NCBI GenBank assembly: GCA_949317995.1
Contig: OX439048.1
Location: 68,267,375 to 68,331,374, forward strand
DNA: 64,000 bases
Direction: 5' to 3'
Source: Acholoe squamosa
Lineage: Eukaryota; Annelida; Polychaeta; Phyllodocida; Polynoidae
How positions within the stretch are numbered: the first letter of the stretch is position 1; every line of letters begins with the position of its first letter. Positions 23,581 to 35,146 of the stretch are shown here, one piece after another. The translations under genes and the position numbers were made by a program. The notes beneath the pieces were generated by a model that saw nothing but the letters and a program-made list of their open reading frames with translations, was not told where the DNA came from and searched no databases.

Positions 23581-25328
23581 TACCCAGCAAATTGTCGTCA
23601 CTCCTCGTCAACCTGTGTGAAGTGGCTCACACATGTCGCTAGATGGAACACGACGTCGCTATAGCACAAGATCACCAGGAATAGCAATGGTGGTGATCAC
23701 ATGGCCTCACCTCAGATGGCGAGGATGGTGATCACTCAGACTCACCAGGGATGGCAACGCGGGTGATCACTCACCTCGCTAGATGAAACACGCACCTCGT
23801 CATAGCACATGTTCACCAGGGATGGCGAGGATCGTGATCACTCATCCTCACCAGGGATGGCGACATGAGTGATCACTCATCCTCACCAGGGATGGCGACA
23901 TGAGTGATCACTCACTTCGCTAGACGAGACGCACACCACGTCATAATGCACATGCACCACGGATGGCAAGGATTGTGATCAGTCACCTCGCTAGATAAAA
24001 CGCGTACCTCGTGATAGCACAGGTTCACCACGGTTGGCGAGGATCGTGATGACTCACACTCACCAGGGATGGCAAGGCGGTTGATCACTCACCCCGCTAG
24101 ATGAAACGCGCACCACGTCATAGCACAGGTTCACCATGGATGGCGAGAGTGGTGATCACTCAGACTCACCAGTGATGGCGACGCTGGTGATCACTCACCT
24201 TGTTAGATGAAAAGCTCATGATCATCGACATTGGTAATCATGCAGCCTCACATCTGCCAGATCAAAGTATGTTTTGCCAGAGAAGGTATTGCCATATGTA
24301 TCTTCCCTCTAACCACAGATAAGGTGTTCATGTTGATATTTCCCTATGTATTTTTCCTGTAACCAGAGAAAAGGTGTTTATGGATAGTTGCTTTCATTTT
24401 AGAGATACCTCTATCTAAATTCAATTGATATTCTCTCTATATAATCTTGTTTGATTCAACTCTGAAGTATTACATGGAAATCAGTGTGAAACAAAGCACA
24501 TTTGATACATATGGGACTTATACTTCATGCCCACACTTCCTAGATAGGCTACATGTTGAACAGTGGTGCTGTCTCAATAACTTTGGCAATGGTGGTGATA
24601 AGTTGCCACTGTGAGTGAGAGTGAGTGACAGATGATGCAATCCTCAGAGAGCATTGACTTGGAGTGACACAAGTTCACGTATTGAGTGAGACCAATGTTG
24701 GCAATGGTGGTTATAAGTCGCCATTTTGAGAGATTAACTAGGAGTGATACAAACTCACGCAGTGAGTGAGAGCCAGGTGGCAATGCAGGTGAAAAGTTGC
24801 CATTCTGAATGAGAGTTGACAAACAGTGGCACATATTGACGGAGTGAGTGAGATCCATGTTGGCGATGGTGGTGATAAGCTGCCATTCTGAGTGAGAGTT
24901 GACTGGGAGTGGCGCATAATCACACAGGGAGTGAGATCCATATTAGCGATGTTGGTGATAAGTCGCCATTCTGAGTGAGAACTGACTGGGAGTGGCACAT
25001 AATCACACAATGATTCAGATCCATGTTGGCGATGGTTGGGATAAGCCGCCATTCTGACTGAGAGTTGACAGGCAGTGGCACATACTCACACAGTGAGTTA
25101 GATCCTGTTGGCGACTGTTGTGATAAATCGCCATGCTTTGTGAGGGATGACAAGGGGTGGCACATACTCACGCAGTGAGTGAGATCATGTTGGCGACTGT
25201 TGTGATAAATCGCCATGCCATGTGAGACTGACACACAGTGGCGAAAGATGACGCAGTGAGTTATCACTCAGAAAGGAGTCACCATTGATGACCAATCATG
25301 GCGACAGATAACGACAATTTGCTGGGTA
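23581..25328. mobile_element. Non-autonomous DNA element with 18-bp perfect inverted ends and internal tandem repeats
   Basis: TACCCAGCAAATTGTCGT at 23581-23598 is exactly mirrored at 25311-25328. The left half (about 23690-24220) is a degenerate array based on GATCACTCACCTCGCTAGATGA and TTCACCAGGGATGGCGA. The right half (about 24580-25260) is a different array of units of about 110 bp built around GCCATTCTGAGTGAGAGTTG and GATCCATGTTGGCGATGG. No transposase and no clear target duplication are visible, so the superfamily is not assigned. ORFs in the arrays are repeat artefacts. Confidence 0.8.
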
Positions 25329-26249
25329 TGATCTAATTAGTGGATTAGTGCTCATTTACATAAAAGGTTACAACCCTTGAATACTTATAAATATTTAAGC
25401 GTTGATAGATTTTAACCTGAATTGATATACTTTTATTGATTTGTTTACCAAGTTATTAGTCCCTTTATGGAAAAAAAGCTAAAAAAAAAAAACTAAAAGC
25501 TTGCATTAAAAAAAAATTTGGGGGGCCTTTAGTTTTTTTTTTATTAAAGCAAGCTAAAAGCTTAGGGACAGGGGTGGGTTTTTACTGGGTGTGTTTTACT
25601 AAGTGTGTTTTATTGGGTGTAAAATTTTGTAAAATTAAAAGGATGATAATGGAGATGATGCTGTATGAAGGAGGATGAAGGAAGGAGGAGGAGGAGGAGG
25701 AGGAGGACAAGGAGGAAGTGGTGGAAGTCACTGCAGTTTATCTCTGCATGTACTGCGACATCACATTCAAGCGAAAACTTTGACCCACCCATCACCACAA
25801 GTGACAGCTTCGTCTAACCTTTGTGTAATAAAAAAAAAACAAGGTGGAGAATAGTTGAAAGAAATGACTGTTTAAGTGCTGCGCCTGTGCCCTAGAGGAG
25901 GACATAAATATATAGCCTCATCTACAGAAATATTATTTGACTCTGTGTTAATCAGAGCGAGTTATCTGTTACATACTATTATTTCAGAGTTGTCTATTCA
26001 AGAATACAACATAGTGTAACTTTTTTAACTGGAAAACCCTGTGGGGTACATGTAGCTAAATAGCAGCCAATATTGTTGGCCACATTTTATTTTTACATAT
26101 TAGGGGCTGATTATACTGACCAGTAGTGGGTCGCTCCTGACAATTATCCTAGTTACAGGGGTTGTGAGCTACAGTATAATGTTGTGCAGTGTCCCCCAGA
26201 TGTTAGCCTTATGAGATACACACAGTTACACAGAGTGTTCTTATGAGTT
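25329..26249. other. No gene; A/T-rich foldback and (AGG)n tract
   Basis: Contains a short inverted patch (GCTAAAAA runs near 25478 against TTTAGTTT near 25529), and an (AGG)n microsatellite at 25683-25708. Nothing coding is supported. Confidence 0.5.
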
Positions 26250-26329
26250 ACACACACAGTTACATTGTGTCTTTATGAGGTACACACACACACACACAGT
26301 TACGGAATGAGTTCATATGAGGGATTCTG

Positions 26330-26600
26330 ATGTAAGCCTTGTTAGGTACACAGACCCAGTTACACAGTGGGTCCTTATGGGGTACTCTGATGTTAGCCCT
26401 GCGAGGTACACAGACCCAGTTACACAGTGGGTCCTTATGGGGTACTCTGATGTTAGCCTTGTGAGGTACACAGACCCAGTTACACAGTGGGTCCTTATGG
26501 GGTACTCTGATGTTAGCCCTGTGAGGTACACAGACCCAGTTACACAGTGGGTCCTTATGGGGTACTCTGATGTTAGCCCTGTGAGGTATACAGGCACAGT
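26330..26600. repeat. 60-bp minisatellite, 4-5 copies
   Basis: A 60-bp unit starting AGGTACACAGACCCAGTTAC and ending GATGTTAGCCCTG is repeated almost perfectly, with degenerate units and (CA)n on the left. Being a multiple of three, it leaves frames open on both strands. Confidence 0.95.
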
Positions 26601-27041
26601 TACACTGTATTTTCCTATGAGGTACATACGCAGAGATACATGAAATAAACAAAATTAAAGCTTTTGTCAGTCCCCAAACAGGGAGTGCAAACGGCTGTGC
26701 AGATCAGCAACCAAAAGTTTTTCTTATAGAACTTTCGATCAGACATGAAATAAATCCTATTACTTTATCATGCCCATAAATCCACATGATGCATAGTTTT
26801 GGTGAAACAGATGAGCTGCACTTTATTAGAGCATTATACCAAACCCCAAAACCTGTATCAACCTAACCAAGCCAGCACAGTACATCTTGTATCAGCCCAC
26901 AGTCTTTATGGACAAGTTTTCCAGGTATAACGATTTGTGTCCAAACATACTGTGTACTGTAATAGAACTCGATAAATAGAGCACACAGTCTGCACTACTG
27001 ATATGAACCTTGTATGGATATAACATGGCCCATCCACTTAC

Positions 27042-27177
27042 TTGCAGCCCAAAATATTCAAAAGAACCAACACAGAAGTCACAACACGTCCTAAATGTCA
27101 CCGTAACTGTAGTGTAGAATGTACCATTGAGGTCACTGTCTTTTTCGTCAAAATAACAGGCCATACAGATGTATGAT
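27042..27177 (-). CDS. Candidate cysteine-rich exon of an unknown gene
   Basis: A 136-base open stretch sits between an acceptor (TTTCAAG) and a consensus donor (CAA-GTAAGT) on the minus strand. It encodes CMACYFDEKD, then TFRTCCDFCVG. The cysteine pattern is loosely like a Ly-6 exon, and the gene at 20-21.8 kb lies on the same strand. No partner exons were found, so it could be a chance exon or a pseudogene fragment. Confidence 0.3.
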
Positions 27178-28250
27178 CTTGAAATATCGATTTGAAAGTT
27201 ATTGTTAGGCTACATTAAATCAAACCTTTTCCCAAATATCCATTACATATGCTTCAAAATGAAGTTAAGTCATCAAAACCAAAAATAAGCTTTTAAACTG
27301 GTTATTTCATGCACTGACGAGACATGGTTGGTCCAATCAGAATTTGCTGCAAACTTCTATAGATAAGTTATCAGGCCATGTAATAGCTGAAACCCCAGGG
27401 CAGGGGTAAGGGCTGACACAGCCCAAACCTGGACAGTGAGTGGATGCTGGCTTGGAGCTGTCTTCATAATCAATGGAACTCTTTATCCCTCTAAATCTAT
27501 GGACCAACATGTCAAGAAAGGCTGACTTCTCAGACTTTTATTTTCCTTATGGAAACCTATTGAGAATGCAAATTTCCTTTGTCATGCCCAACCAGGTAAC
27601 AGAGGATACCCATTATTTGAAAGATAATGGTCTTGATAAAACCCTTGGTACAGGCCACAGGGATGGAGCCTGGAAAGGAACAATCACAATGATGTATTAA
27701 AGGATGCAGTTATGATGAGGTTACTCACCAGGGCTGCATTCACGCAGCCCCTTTTTTCTTTCCTCTCTCCCAAAAAGAGGCCATTTTCCTGGGACCCTGC
27801 TTCCCTTCAAGTTAATAATAAAAATTAGTTTTAGTTGCCCACCTATTTTACTAAATAGTAGCACAAAATCTTAATATTCTTGTTGTTGTAAACAAATTGA
27901 TAGATGAAGTAGTTATTCATTGAGGTAATGTGCTAAATATTAGATTGTTTTAGATGATTTACAATTATTTACAAAAATGCAATGCAAGTTTTATATAAAG
28001 ATAGTACAACATTTTATGTAAAATCAATTATTAGCATACTTTATAACATATTGTGCAATATTATTGAGTATGATAAAATATAAATAAAATACATATAAAT
28101 ATAACAAATAGATAATGCTGTTAATGTTTTGACATAAACAGCATATATAACAAGACACTTAGACAAATATTTACAACAGTACTCAACAAAACAAGTGCTA
28201 GTCTAGAAGGAAGGAAGAGTGTTATTCTATAATTGTACGCCAAATTCAGT
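27178..28250. other. No gene seen
   Basis: AT-rich sequence leading to the 3' end of the LINE. No feature beyond short A/T runs. Confidence 0.4.
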
Positions 28251-28332
28251 CAAATATTTTAATATGTGTAGATATATATTGGCAGTGAGCTTACACTTTG
28301 GTATTTATAACATCAAAGAAAGATCAACCAAT

Positions 28333-30263
28333 TCAGGTGATATCTTTTTTTGTTGGAATCAATTCTTTTAACTCTTTTTTTAGCAGATATTTAAAATGAC
28401 AAAGAGTATCTGTATTTCCTAAATGAAATGAAAGGGAATTCCATGTCACAGAACAGTGGTAATGTAAACTTTTTTTATATGCTTCACATTTAGGAATATA
28501 GTTTTTCAATAAAATGCCTTTGGTGCTTCTTAAATTGACATTTATATTCCTAATATTATTTCTCTTCTTAGACCTTTTGTACCCTTCTATCTTAACATGA
28601 GAATCCCTTCTATCACCAAGGAAATTCAATTTACTAATGTTATGGACCTCACTAGTGGGTGTTCTTTAGTTAATACAGGTTTTAATAGCTCTGTTCTGCA
28701 TTTTTGAAGTTTATCAAGCAGGTTTTTACATGATGTATTGTATAGTATATCCCCGTAGTCGAAAATTGGTAAAATATATACTTTATATATTTTAAGCAAG
28801 CTATCAGTGCTGAGAAACCTAGAAATTCTAGCTAGTTGATAAGATCTATATGCAATAGTTTTCATTTGGTTTTTTAAAAATGTATTGTAATTCAGGGTTG
28901 GGTCAAGAATAATTCTTAGATAACTTAATACCCTACTAATTCTTTTACCTATTATTTCAAAAATAGAATTTTTGAAACATTTTTTTATGTCCAAATCCCA
29001 TGAATTTAGTCTTCTCAGCATTGACAGTTAGCTTATTTTTATCACAGCATGTCACAAAGTTATCAATATCTTCCTGAATCTTAACATAGACAACATATTC
29101 ATCTTTTCCTGAACCGTATATCTAACAGTGTCATCTGCAAATAAGCAAATGTTTGTATTTTTGCAAACATATTGTACATCATTTATATATATATATATAT
29201 TAGAAATAATATAGGTTCAAGTATAGAACCTTAAGGGACACCACACGTGACATTTCTGCTACTAGATTTTGTACCATCTATGATGGTATATTGACTTCTA
29301 TCTTTTAAATAATCTTTGATCCATTCTAAAAATGCTCCCTTTACTCCTAGAATAATTAATTTCTTAATAAGAATATTGTGGTCTACTGTGTCGAAAGCTC
29401 TTTTTAAATCAAAGAAAGTTGCTAAAGTGTTTTCACCTGAATTCTTGTTTATAAGAATATCATCTGTTAATAAACCTACAGAATCAAGAGTTGACCTGTT
29501 TTTTTTTCTGTAGCCATATTGTGTTGATGATAATAGTTGATTACTTTCTAGGTAATCAAGTAGCCTATTATGAACTACTTTTTCGATAATCTTACTAGGT
29601 AAGGCAAGACATGATATAGGCCTATAATTATTTATAACTCTCTCATCGCCACCTTTTGGAATTGGGACAACCTTAGCAACCTTCCATGAACTAGGATCAA
29701 TGTTTTTGTTAAACGATGAATTAAAGATATGAACCAGATGTCTTTTTGAATTTTGAAAAATAAACTTTAAAATCTTAGAGTTGACACCCTCTATTGCAGA
29801 GGATTTTGTAGTGACAATATCATTAATATATTTTTCTAGTTCAGCTTCTGATGTAGAAATATTATCAATCACACACTCATGACTTGTATCACCATCATAT
29901 GTCCACACATCAGAAAAATTCTGTGCCAAGTTTTGACCAATGTTTGCAAAGTATTCATTGACAAAAGATGAAATGTCTTGCTTACTTATATAGTTACCCT
30001 GATCATCAAGCAACTGTATATTTTTCTTTTTTCTTATCTCCTTTTTTACTAGGTAATAGTTTGGAGATTTCTCTCCAGAACCTAATAGGGTCATTTTTCA
30101 ATTCATCAGTCAATTTTAACACATAACTTTCTCTGGTTTTATGAACTTTACCTCTGAGCTTTTTCCTAGCATCTTTAGCAATATTTCTGTCAACTTTGTT
30201 TTTCGTTTTCCAAGAGCGAGCTAGCAATCTATCCTTTTCAGTGATGTTTTGTAATAAATCCAT
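28333..30263 (-). pseudogene. 5'-truncated LINE reverse transcriptase
   Basis: Reading the minus strand from 30263: an N-terminal linker typical of LINE ORF2 (SKLLPSKKGDK), then VVPIPKGGDERVINNYRPIS, RTs with YGYRKKNRST, and FFDLKRAFDTVDHNIL (palm Asp). CGVP follows. The FADDT box is readable near 29132 only after a frame change, and the C-terminal part (28626-29021, then 28333-28629) has YILPIFDYGD. At least three frameshifts separate the blocks, and an (AT)n run interrupts the region before the FADDT box. The endonuclease domain is missing. The RLKRAFDTVDH style suggests the CR1/L2 or Jockey group. Non-mobile relic. Confidence 0.85.
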
Positions 30264-30265
30264 AT

Positions 30266-30598
30266 CAGTAGTATAGTAGGTATCGGAACGGGACTATGGT
30301 TAAGTACTGTTTATTACTCACTCGACCTGCAGCCAATCAGAGGGCTCCATTTGGTCATATGACCTGTTGCCATGGTAACGTGACCTACTTAGGGGGTCAC
30401 CTGACCACCTCTCAGCCAATCAGAGGGCTCCATTTGGTCATGTGACACGTTGCCATGGTAACGTGACCAACTTATAGGGTCACGTGACCACCTCTCAGCC
30501 AATCAGAGGCCAGCATTCTTGGTAACCTTGGTAACATGACCTAGTAGGGGATTAGTGGTCACGTGGTCATGTGGGCGGGGTTAATTATGCAAATGAGA
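30266..30598. repeat. Dispersed repeat with CCAAT and E-box motifs, copy 2
   Basis: Matches 23386-23580 from TATCGGAACGGGACTAT onward. A unit of about 85 bp containing AGCCAATCAGAGGGCTCCAT, GTTGCCATGGTAACGTGACC and TCACGTGACCACCTCTC is repeated two to three times. It abuts the truncated 5' end of the LINE. Confidence 0.75.
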
Positions 30599-30932
30599 TA
30601 TACCAAAAATCTTTTTTTTTAATTTTTATATTTTTATTTGATAAAATATATTTACAAGTATATACATTGATTTTCAATCATAATTCAGACTGTACATAGT
30701 GTAATCTTTGTATAAGGTTTTCATGTGAGGATTCTTTCGAAATGTAGGAATGGTGTAAGTCATTCTTCCTGCCCACAATTCATCTAAATTACAATAGAAA
30801 TCTACTGAAGTATAATACTAAGTATTCCATTCACTTTGTGCGGACATGACACTTCTTAGCAAAGCGTTCTGTATATTTTCAAATTGAAACTCGCTACAGA
30901 GCACAAAATATAAACACTCTTGACAGGTGTCG

Positions 30933-31229
30933 TTAAAGGTCTGAGTTTTTCTCAAGAAGAAATATGAAAGCATCGGGAGATTCTAACGTATAACGTCTTT
31001 TGATGAGAGGACAGGTTTCCTGATTGTGAAATTGATATACTCCTATACATCTATCTGCGAAGACATTGGTATCTTTCCAGAAAACATCGTTGAAACACTC
31101 TTTCAATGAATTGAATGACTGATTAGAAACGAGACCTTTACGTACATGTTTTAACAACGTCGCTTTAAAAAACAGCACATCTGTTGCATCGATTATTACC
31201 CATGTGTAAGACAGGTCGCAAGTACACAT
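30933..31229 (-). CDS. Unknown 98-residue ORF
   Basis: An intact ORF starting MCTCDLSYTWVIIDATDV and ending LLEKNSDL, with purine-rich AAGGAGGAAAA just before the ATG. It has four cysteines and no signal peptide or transmembrane segment. I recognise no family. It lies in the trinucleotide-rich tract that leads into the Ngaro and Polinton sequences and could be a Polinton accessory gene; that is only an inference from position. Confidence 0.35.
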   Translation of the reverse strand: MCTCDLSYTWVIIDATDVLFFKATLLKHVRKGLVSNQSFNSLKECFNDVFWKDTNVFADRCIGVYQFHNQETCPLIKRRYTLESPDAFIFLLEKNSDL

Positions 31230-31410
31230 TTTTCCTCCTTAAACAATATACAAGTAGGTAAGGTAGTAGTACTACGTTGAACGTTAGAACAACCCTACAA
31301 GCAGTAGTGGCGACACAAGAAATTAATGAAACTGGCTTGATAGTCGGTGAGTTTACCTATTTTAGTGGCTGTGATGTCTGTACGTTCAGGTGTAACAAGG
31401 GGTGTGTATT

Positions 31411-31450
31411 CGTCAGCAGCAGCAGTAGCAGCAGCAGTAGTAGTAGTAGT

Positions 31451-31491
<41 letters not shown>

Positions 31492-31680
31492 TAGCATCAG
31501 CACCATCAGCACCAACATCAGCACTATCAGTACCAGCAGCACCAGCACCAGCACCAGCATCAGCACCATCAGTTCCAGCAGTAGCAGTAGCAGCAGCAGC
31601 AGCAGTAGTAGCTGTAGCACAATCATTACCGTCATCACCAACAGCAGCACCAGCAGCAGCATCAGCAGCTTTCAACCATC
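31411..31680. repeat. (AGC/AGT)n trinucleotide tract
   Basis: Long interrupted runs of CAG, TAG and CAC triplets. Every frame that stays open gives Ser, Ala, Leu or Val/Ala homopolymers, so apparent proteins here are artefacts, although the minus-strand poly-Ala frame ends in non-repetitive sequence (ATKIGKLTDY). Confidence 0.85.
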
Positions 31681-31699
31681 CGTACAAAGGTCCTCGTTA

Positions 31700-32388
31700 G
31701 CATGAGCACCAGTAGTACTATCATTACCACCAGTAATGGTACCTAAATCAGCAAGATTAAACCATTCAGACGGGTCCATATAATCTTCAGAGGCGTCAGC
31801 AGCGTAATCTGTCATCATGATATCATCCACATCCATTACCATGGGGGGATATGCTGATGATGTAACAGTTGTTGGGTTTTAAAAGTCGACAGGCTGTAGA
31901 GCAACACCCCCAGTAGTACAATCATCACCACCAGCAAGAGTACCTATTTTAGAAAGATTAAACCATTTAGACAGGTCCATATAATCTCCAGCGGCGTCAG
32001 CAACGTAATCTGTCAACAGAAAATCATCTACATCCATTACCATGGAGGGATATAATGATGATGTAACAGTTGTTGGGTTCTCAAAGTTGACAGTCTGTAG
32101 AGTGGTGAAGGAGGTAGTAGCACCACCGTCGTCATCATCACCACCACCACCACCACCAGTAGTAGGACCTTCATCAGCAACGTTGTTAAACCATAGACAC
32201 GGGTTGATATAATCTTTGGTGGCAGCGTGAGCGTCATCTTCAAACAGAAAAGCATACAAGTCCATTGCCTTGGGGGGATATGGTGATGCTGTAACAGTTC
32301 TTGCGTTCTCAAAGTTGACAGTCTGTAGAGTGGTCGGTGTTTCCATGATGAAGGAGGCAGAGAAAGTGTGATGGGGACAAGCAGTCAC
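31700..32388 (-). pseudogene. Acidic protein made of three tandem ~190-bp units
   Basis: The minus strand encodes an acidic unit of about 64 residues three times: LQTVNFEN, then YP-x-MVMDVDDFLLTDY, then DYMDLSKWFNLSKIGTLAGG. The first two units are in one open frame (32388 to 31879). The third (to about 31700) begins after a TAA that replaces the Glu of NFEN. The product is rich in Asp and Gly with a polyGly-polyAsp linker. No known domain is recognised. Confidence 0.5.
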
Positions 32389-33179
32389 TCTCCCTTATGT
32401 ATCCTGTCCGAGATAAACCTCTTTACTGCAGGTTTCAATCGATCAAAGACTTAAAAGAGATTTAAGCCCATTTTCACAGAGACCTTCGCTCGGTAGGGTA
32501 TTTCTCTTCTTTTTTTAAAAATTTTTTCACCTGCTGGTCGCTGTAAGCATGGATCCCTTAGATCATTAAGCGCGGTTGGTCCCAGAGGGAAAAGATAAAA
32601 GACTTGAAGGATCTGATTGCATAATGACAAAGGGTACCTGTTGTTTGTGTCCCCCCCACCTTTCACTGCAGAAGTCTTAGATCATCAAAGTGTTGTCACA
32701 GACATAGAGGCTCACCAACACTCCAGGTTGGTGACAAGAGGAGGTTTAAACTTTGTTGATTTGTTAGACTTAAGCCGCTTACCACACGCACACATTTTGT
32801 AGTCACAGAGAGAGAGGCAGACAGACTTGGCACCCTGGGGTATCCCTGTACTCTAATATACATTGAGATGAAGTTTGCGGCGTGCCCCACACCTTTTAGT
32901 AGGGAGTAATCTAATTAAATCACCCTACCTTTTGTTGACCACCCCCTGTAGTTTTTGTATGTAGACTTTGAACACCTTAAGCTCCTAACGAACCATAATC
33001 CTCTTAGACATGTAAGACACATTAAGGTAATTATCACAGTTGTTACACCCGTTATCCCACCTGACATGCTTACCCCCAAAAGGGTGGGAGGATCCAGGTA
33101 AAAATGAGATTAGAGCGTTCTCTCCACTATATAAGGACCCATCTTTTTTTTTGGAAGGGTACATTACATCCGCCTTTGC

Positions 33180-33840
33180 CTTTGACACCACCACCACCAC
33201 CACCACCACCATTGGTGCCACTACCACCACCACTTCTACTACTACTTGCTTGTTTCCTGCTGCTACCGCACATGACTGGCGTCACCTGCCGCTGCTGCCG
33301 CCGTCGCCCGTTCACCACTTACACCAACTTTTCCCTCCAGGAGGGGTCCATCACTCTCTTTTATTTTTTTTATTTTTTAGCTTTTTTATTTTATTTCACT
33401 CTATTCCACTCGAGATGGATTGAGATTTTAAAAGAACGATCAGGGAAACCCTATCTATTTTTTTATCTGAATGTAGACAGCAGCACATATTTCAGTCTCA
33501 CGCCTCTTTTAAGGCGATGAATAATCTCGTGAAAGCAAAGATGAGACCTTTTGTAGAAGCTTTAGCAACACCACCAGCAGTGATAGAAATAGCGAAAGCA
33601 GTAGTAGGAGCAGTCGAAGTAGTAGAAGGACAACAAGTAGCAAGACCAGGGAAAGTAGTAGTAGTAGTAGTAGTAGTAATAGTAGTAGTAGTAGTAGTAG
33701 CAGCCATAGTAGAAGTAGAAGTAGTACAAGTAGTAGATCTTCAGTAACAGTAGCACCAGTAGCAGTAGCAGTTGCAACAGCAAAAGCAGTAGAAGTAGTA
33801 AAAAAAGAAAAAGTAGGAATATGGCCAAAAGCTGTCTTTA
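33180..33840. repeat. (ACC)n and (GTA)n microsatellite cluster
   Basis: ACC repeats at about 33187-33235, and GTA/GTAGTA repeats at about 33655-33800, separated by T-rich DNA. Homopolymeric ORFs across these tracts are not credible. A short non-repetitive frame at 33517-33650 (MNNLVKAKMRPFVEALATPP) precedes the second tract and might be the start of a lost gene. Confidence 0.8.
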
Positions 33841-33929
33841 AAGAAAAGAACTCGCTCCATTACTGTTTGATAACCACCCTCAGTGCACCCACTCGTTTGG
33901 CGTTTCATGAAAGTAAAGGGTCTTCAAAT

Positions 33930-34122
33930 GTGTCATATAATGCATTATATGAGTATTAGTAAGGTACCAGTATTATTTCTCCCTCCTGCACCCACTGTGG
34001 TGTCTCCACCTGTACTCCACTTGTCTAACTAATTCCTACCTGGTTAGTTACACTGTTGTAGCAACCACAGTTCCTCCACCTCCTCACCTACTCAGTATGT
34101 ACTGGTGTATTGGTGTCAATTT
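33930..34122 (+). repeat. Ngaro A1 repeat
   Basis: Starts GTGTCATATAATGCATTATA and ends TTGGTGTCAATTT. Matches A2 at 38020-38213 with a handful of differences. Confidence 0.9.
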
Positions 34123-34148
34123 GTCTAAATAATTAGACAGGATCGGTT

Positions 34149-35146
34149 ATGCCAGGTGAAAAGTTTTGCTTTAAATGTGGCAAGCATCACCTAGGCCAGT
34201 GGGGAAAAACTGCATAGGCCCTATTGTAGAAGAATTACACCAGAGAACTAGCAGGAGTGGGGTGAGTGGACAGGTATCCCAGGTAGCCATTGTCCCACCT
34301 GGAGGATTAGCACCTGCACCGGTGAGCCAACCTACAGAATTTAGTAGGGCTGATAGCATGGAGGACATTCCAGTAATCCATGATGAGGAGGAAAACGAGC
34401 TGATCAAGCAGCTACAGCAGTTACAATGTGATCAGCGAAAAAAGGCCCTAAAAGAGAGACTTAGACTGATGGAGGAGCATGTAGCTCTACCAGGTGGTGG
34501 GGCACCGGAAGGCGGCCTACCTGGAGGTGGGGTGCCGGGAGGCCTACCTGGAGGGCCCCCCAGAGGTCTATCAGCTGATGAGTTGGAAAAGGAGCGGAGT
34601 AAGTGGAGTTATACTGATCACTTTCACCCCCTTGTAAAAAAGGAGCCAACTTACCCTGAGTTCATGGTTGCTGCATTGTCTTGGGGCTCGGAGGCCGAGG
34701 AGGCAACGTCTGACGACCTGTGGGGCTATTTGGCCCACTTGGCCTACATCGCCGAGAAAGCCGCAGAAAAGGATGCCTATGTGGATGGCTCTCATGTGGA
34801 ATACGATGCCGGTGTAAGGAAGAAATGTCTATCTAAAAGCTGGCAGGCTTTTTCCCGTGGAGATGGTGAGGTATCCATGTCAAAATATGGATTTACATCT
34901 ACCGAGCTTTACCGGGAGAAGAGGGAGAAGGCCACCGCTAACAACAAGCCCCCGGCGAAGGGAGCATCTGCTGATTCAAAAGGGAGGCGCCGCAAGGCTA
35001 AACCGGCGTCCACTGATGGGGAGTTAAAAGGCTGTCTCAAGTGGAACTACGAGGAGGAATGTGATAACAAAAATTGCAAATACCCTCATGAGTGCCGCAA
35101 GTGTGGGGATGGCAACCACAAGGCGTCCAAGTGCAAGAAACAATGA
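34149..35146 (+). CDS. Ngaro Gag-like protein
   Basis: The main frame runs 34175-35146 (323 residues). A better start may be the ATG at 34149, whose frame reads FCFKCGKHHLGQ, a zinc-knuckle-like beginning, but it needs a shift in the GGGGAAAAA run near 34202. The middle has a helical acidic segment and a Gly/Pro-rich spacer (around residues 107-130). The C-terminus carries CLKWNYEEECDNKNCKYPHE followed by CRKCGDGNHKASKC, a Cys-rich module and C-x2-C-x4-H-x4-C knuckle like those of DIRS and Ngaro Gags, expected to bind RNA. It ends at TGA with CTA directly after, and the reverse transcriptase continues in the same frame. Confidence 0.75.

Noticed and set aside
24574..25267. Minus-strand His/Cys/Leu-rich ORFs
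   Set aside because: They lie in the tandem array inside the TIR element and merely repeat its unit.
26260..26652. Three overlapping ORFs on both strands
   Set aside because: Artefact of a 60-bp minisatellite.
31277..31705. Poly-Ser, poly-Ala, poly-Leu and poly-Val open frames
   Set aside because: They are all readings of the same trinucleotide tract in different frames and strands.
33040..33828. Proline-, threonine- and tyrosine-rich ORFs
   Set aside because: Produced by (ACC)n and (GTA)n microsatellites.
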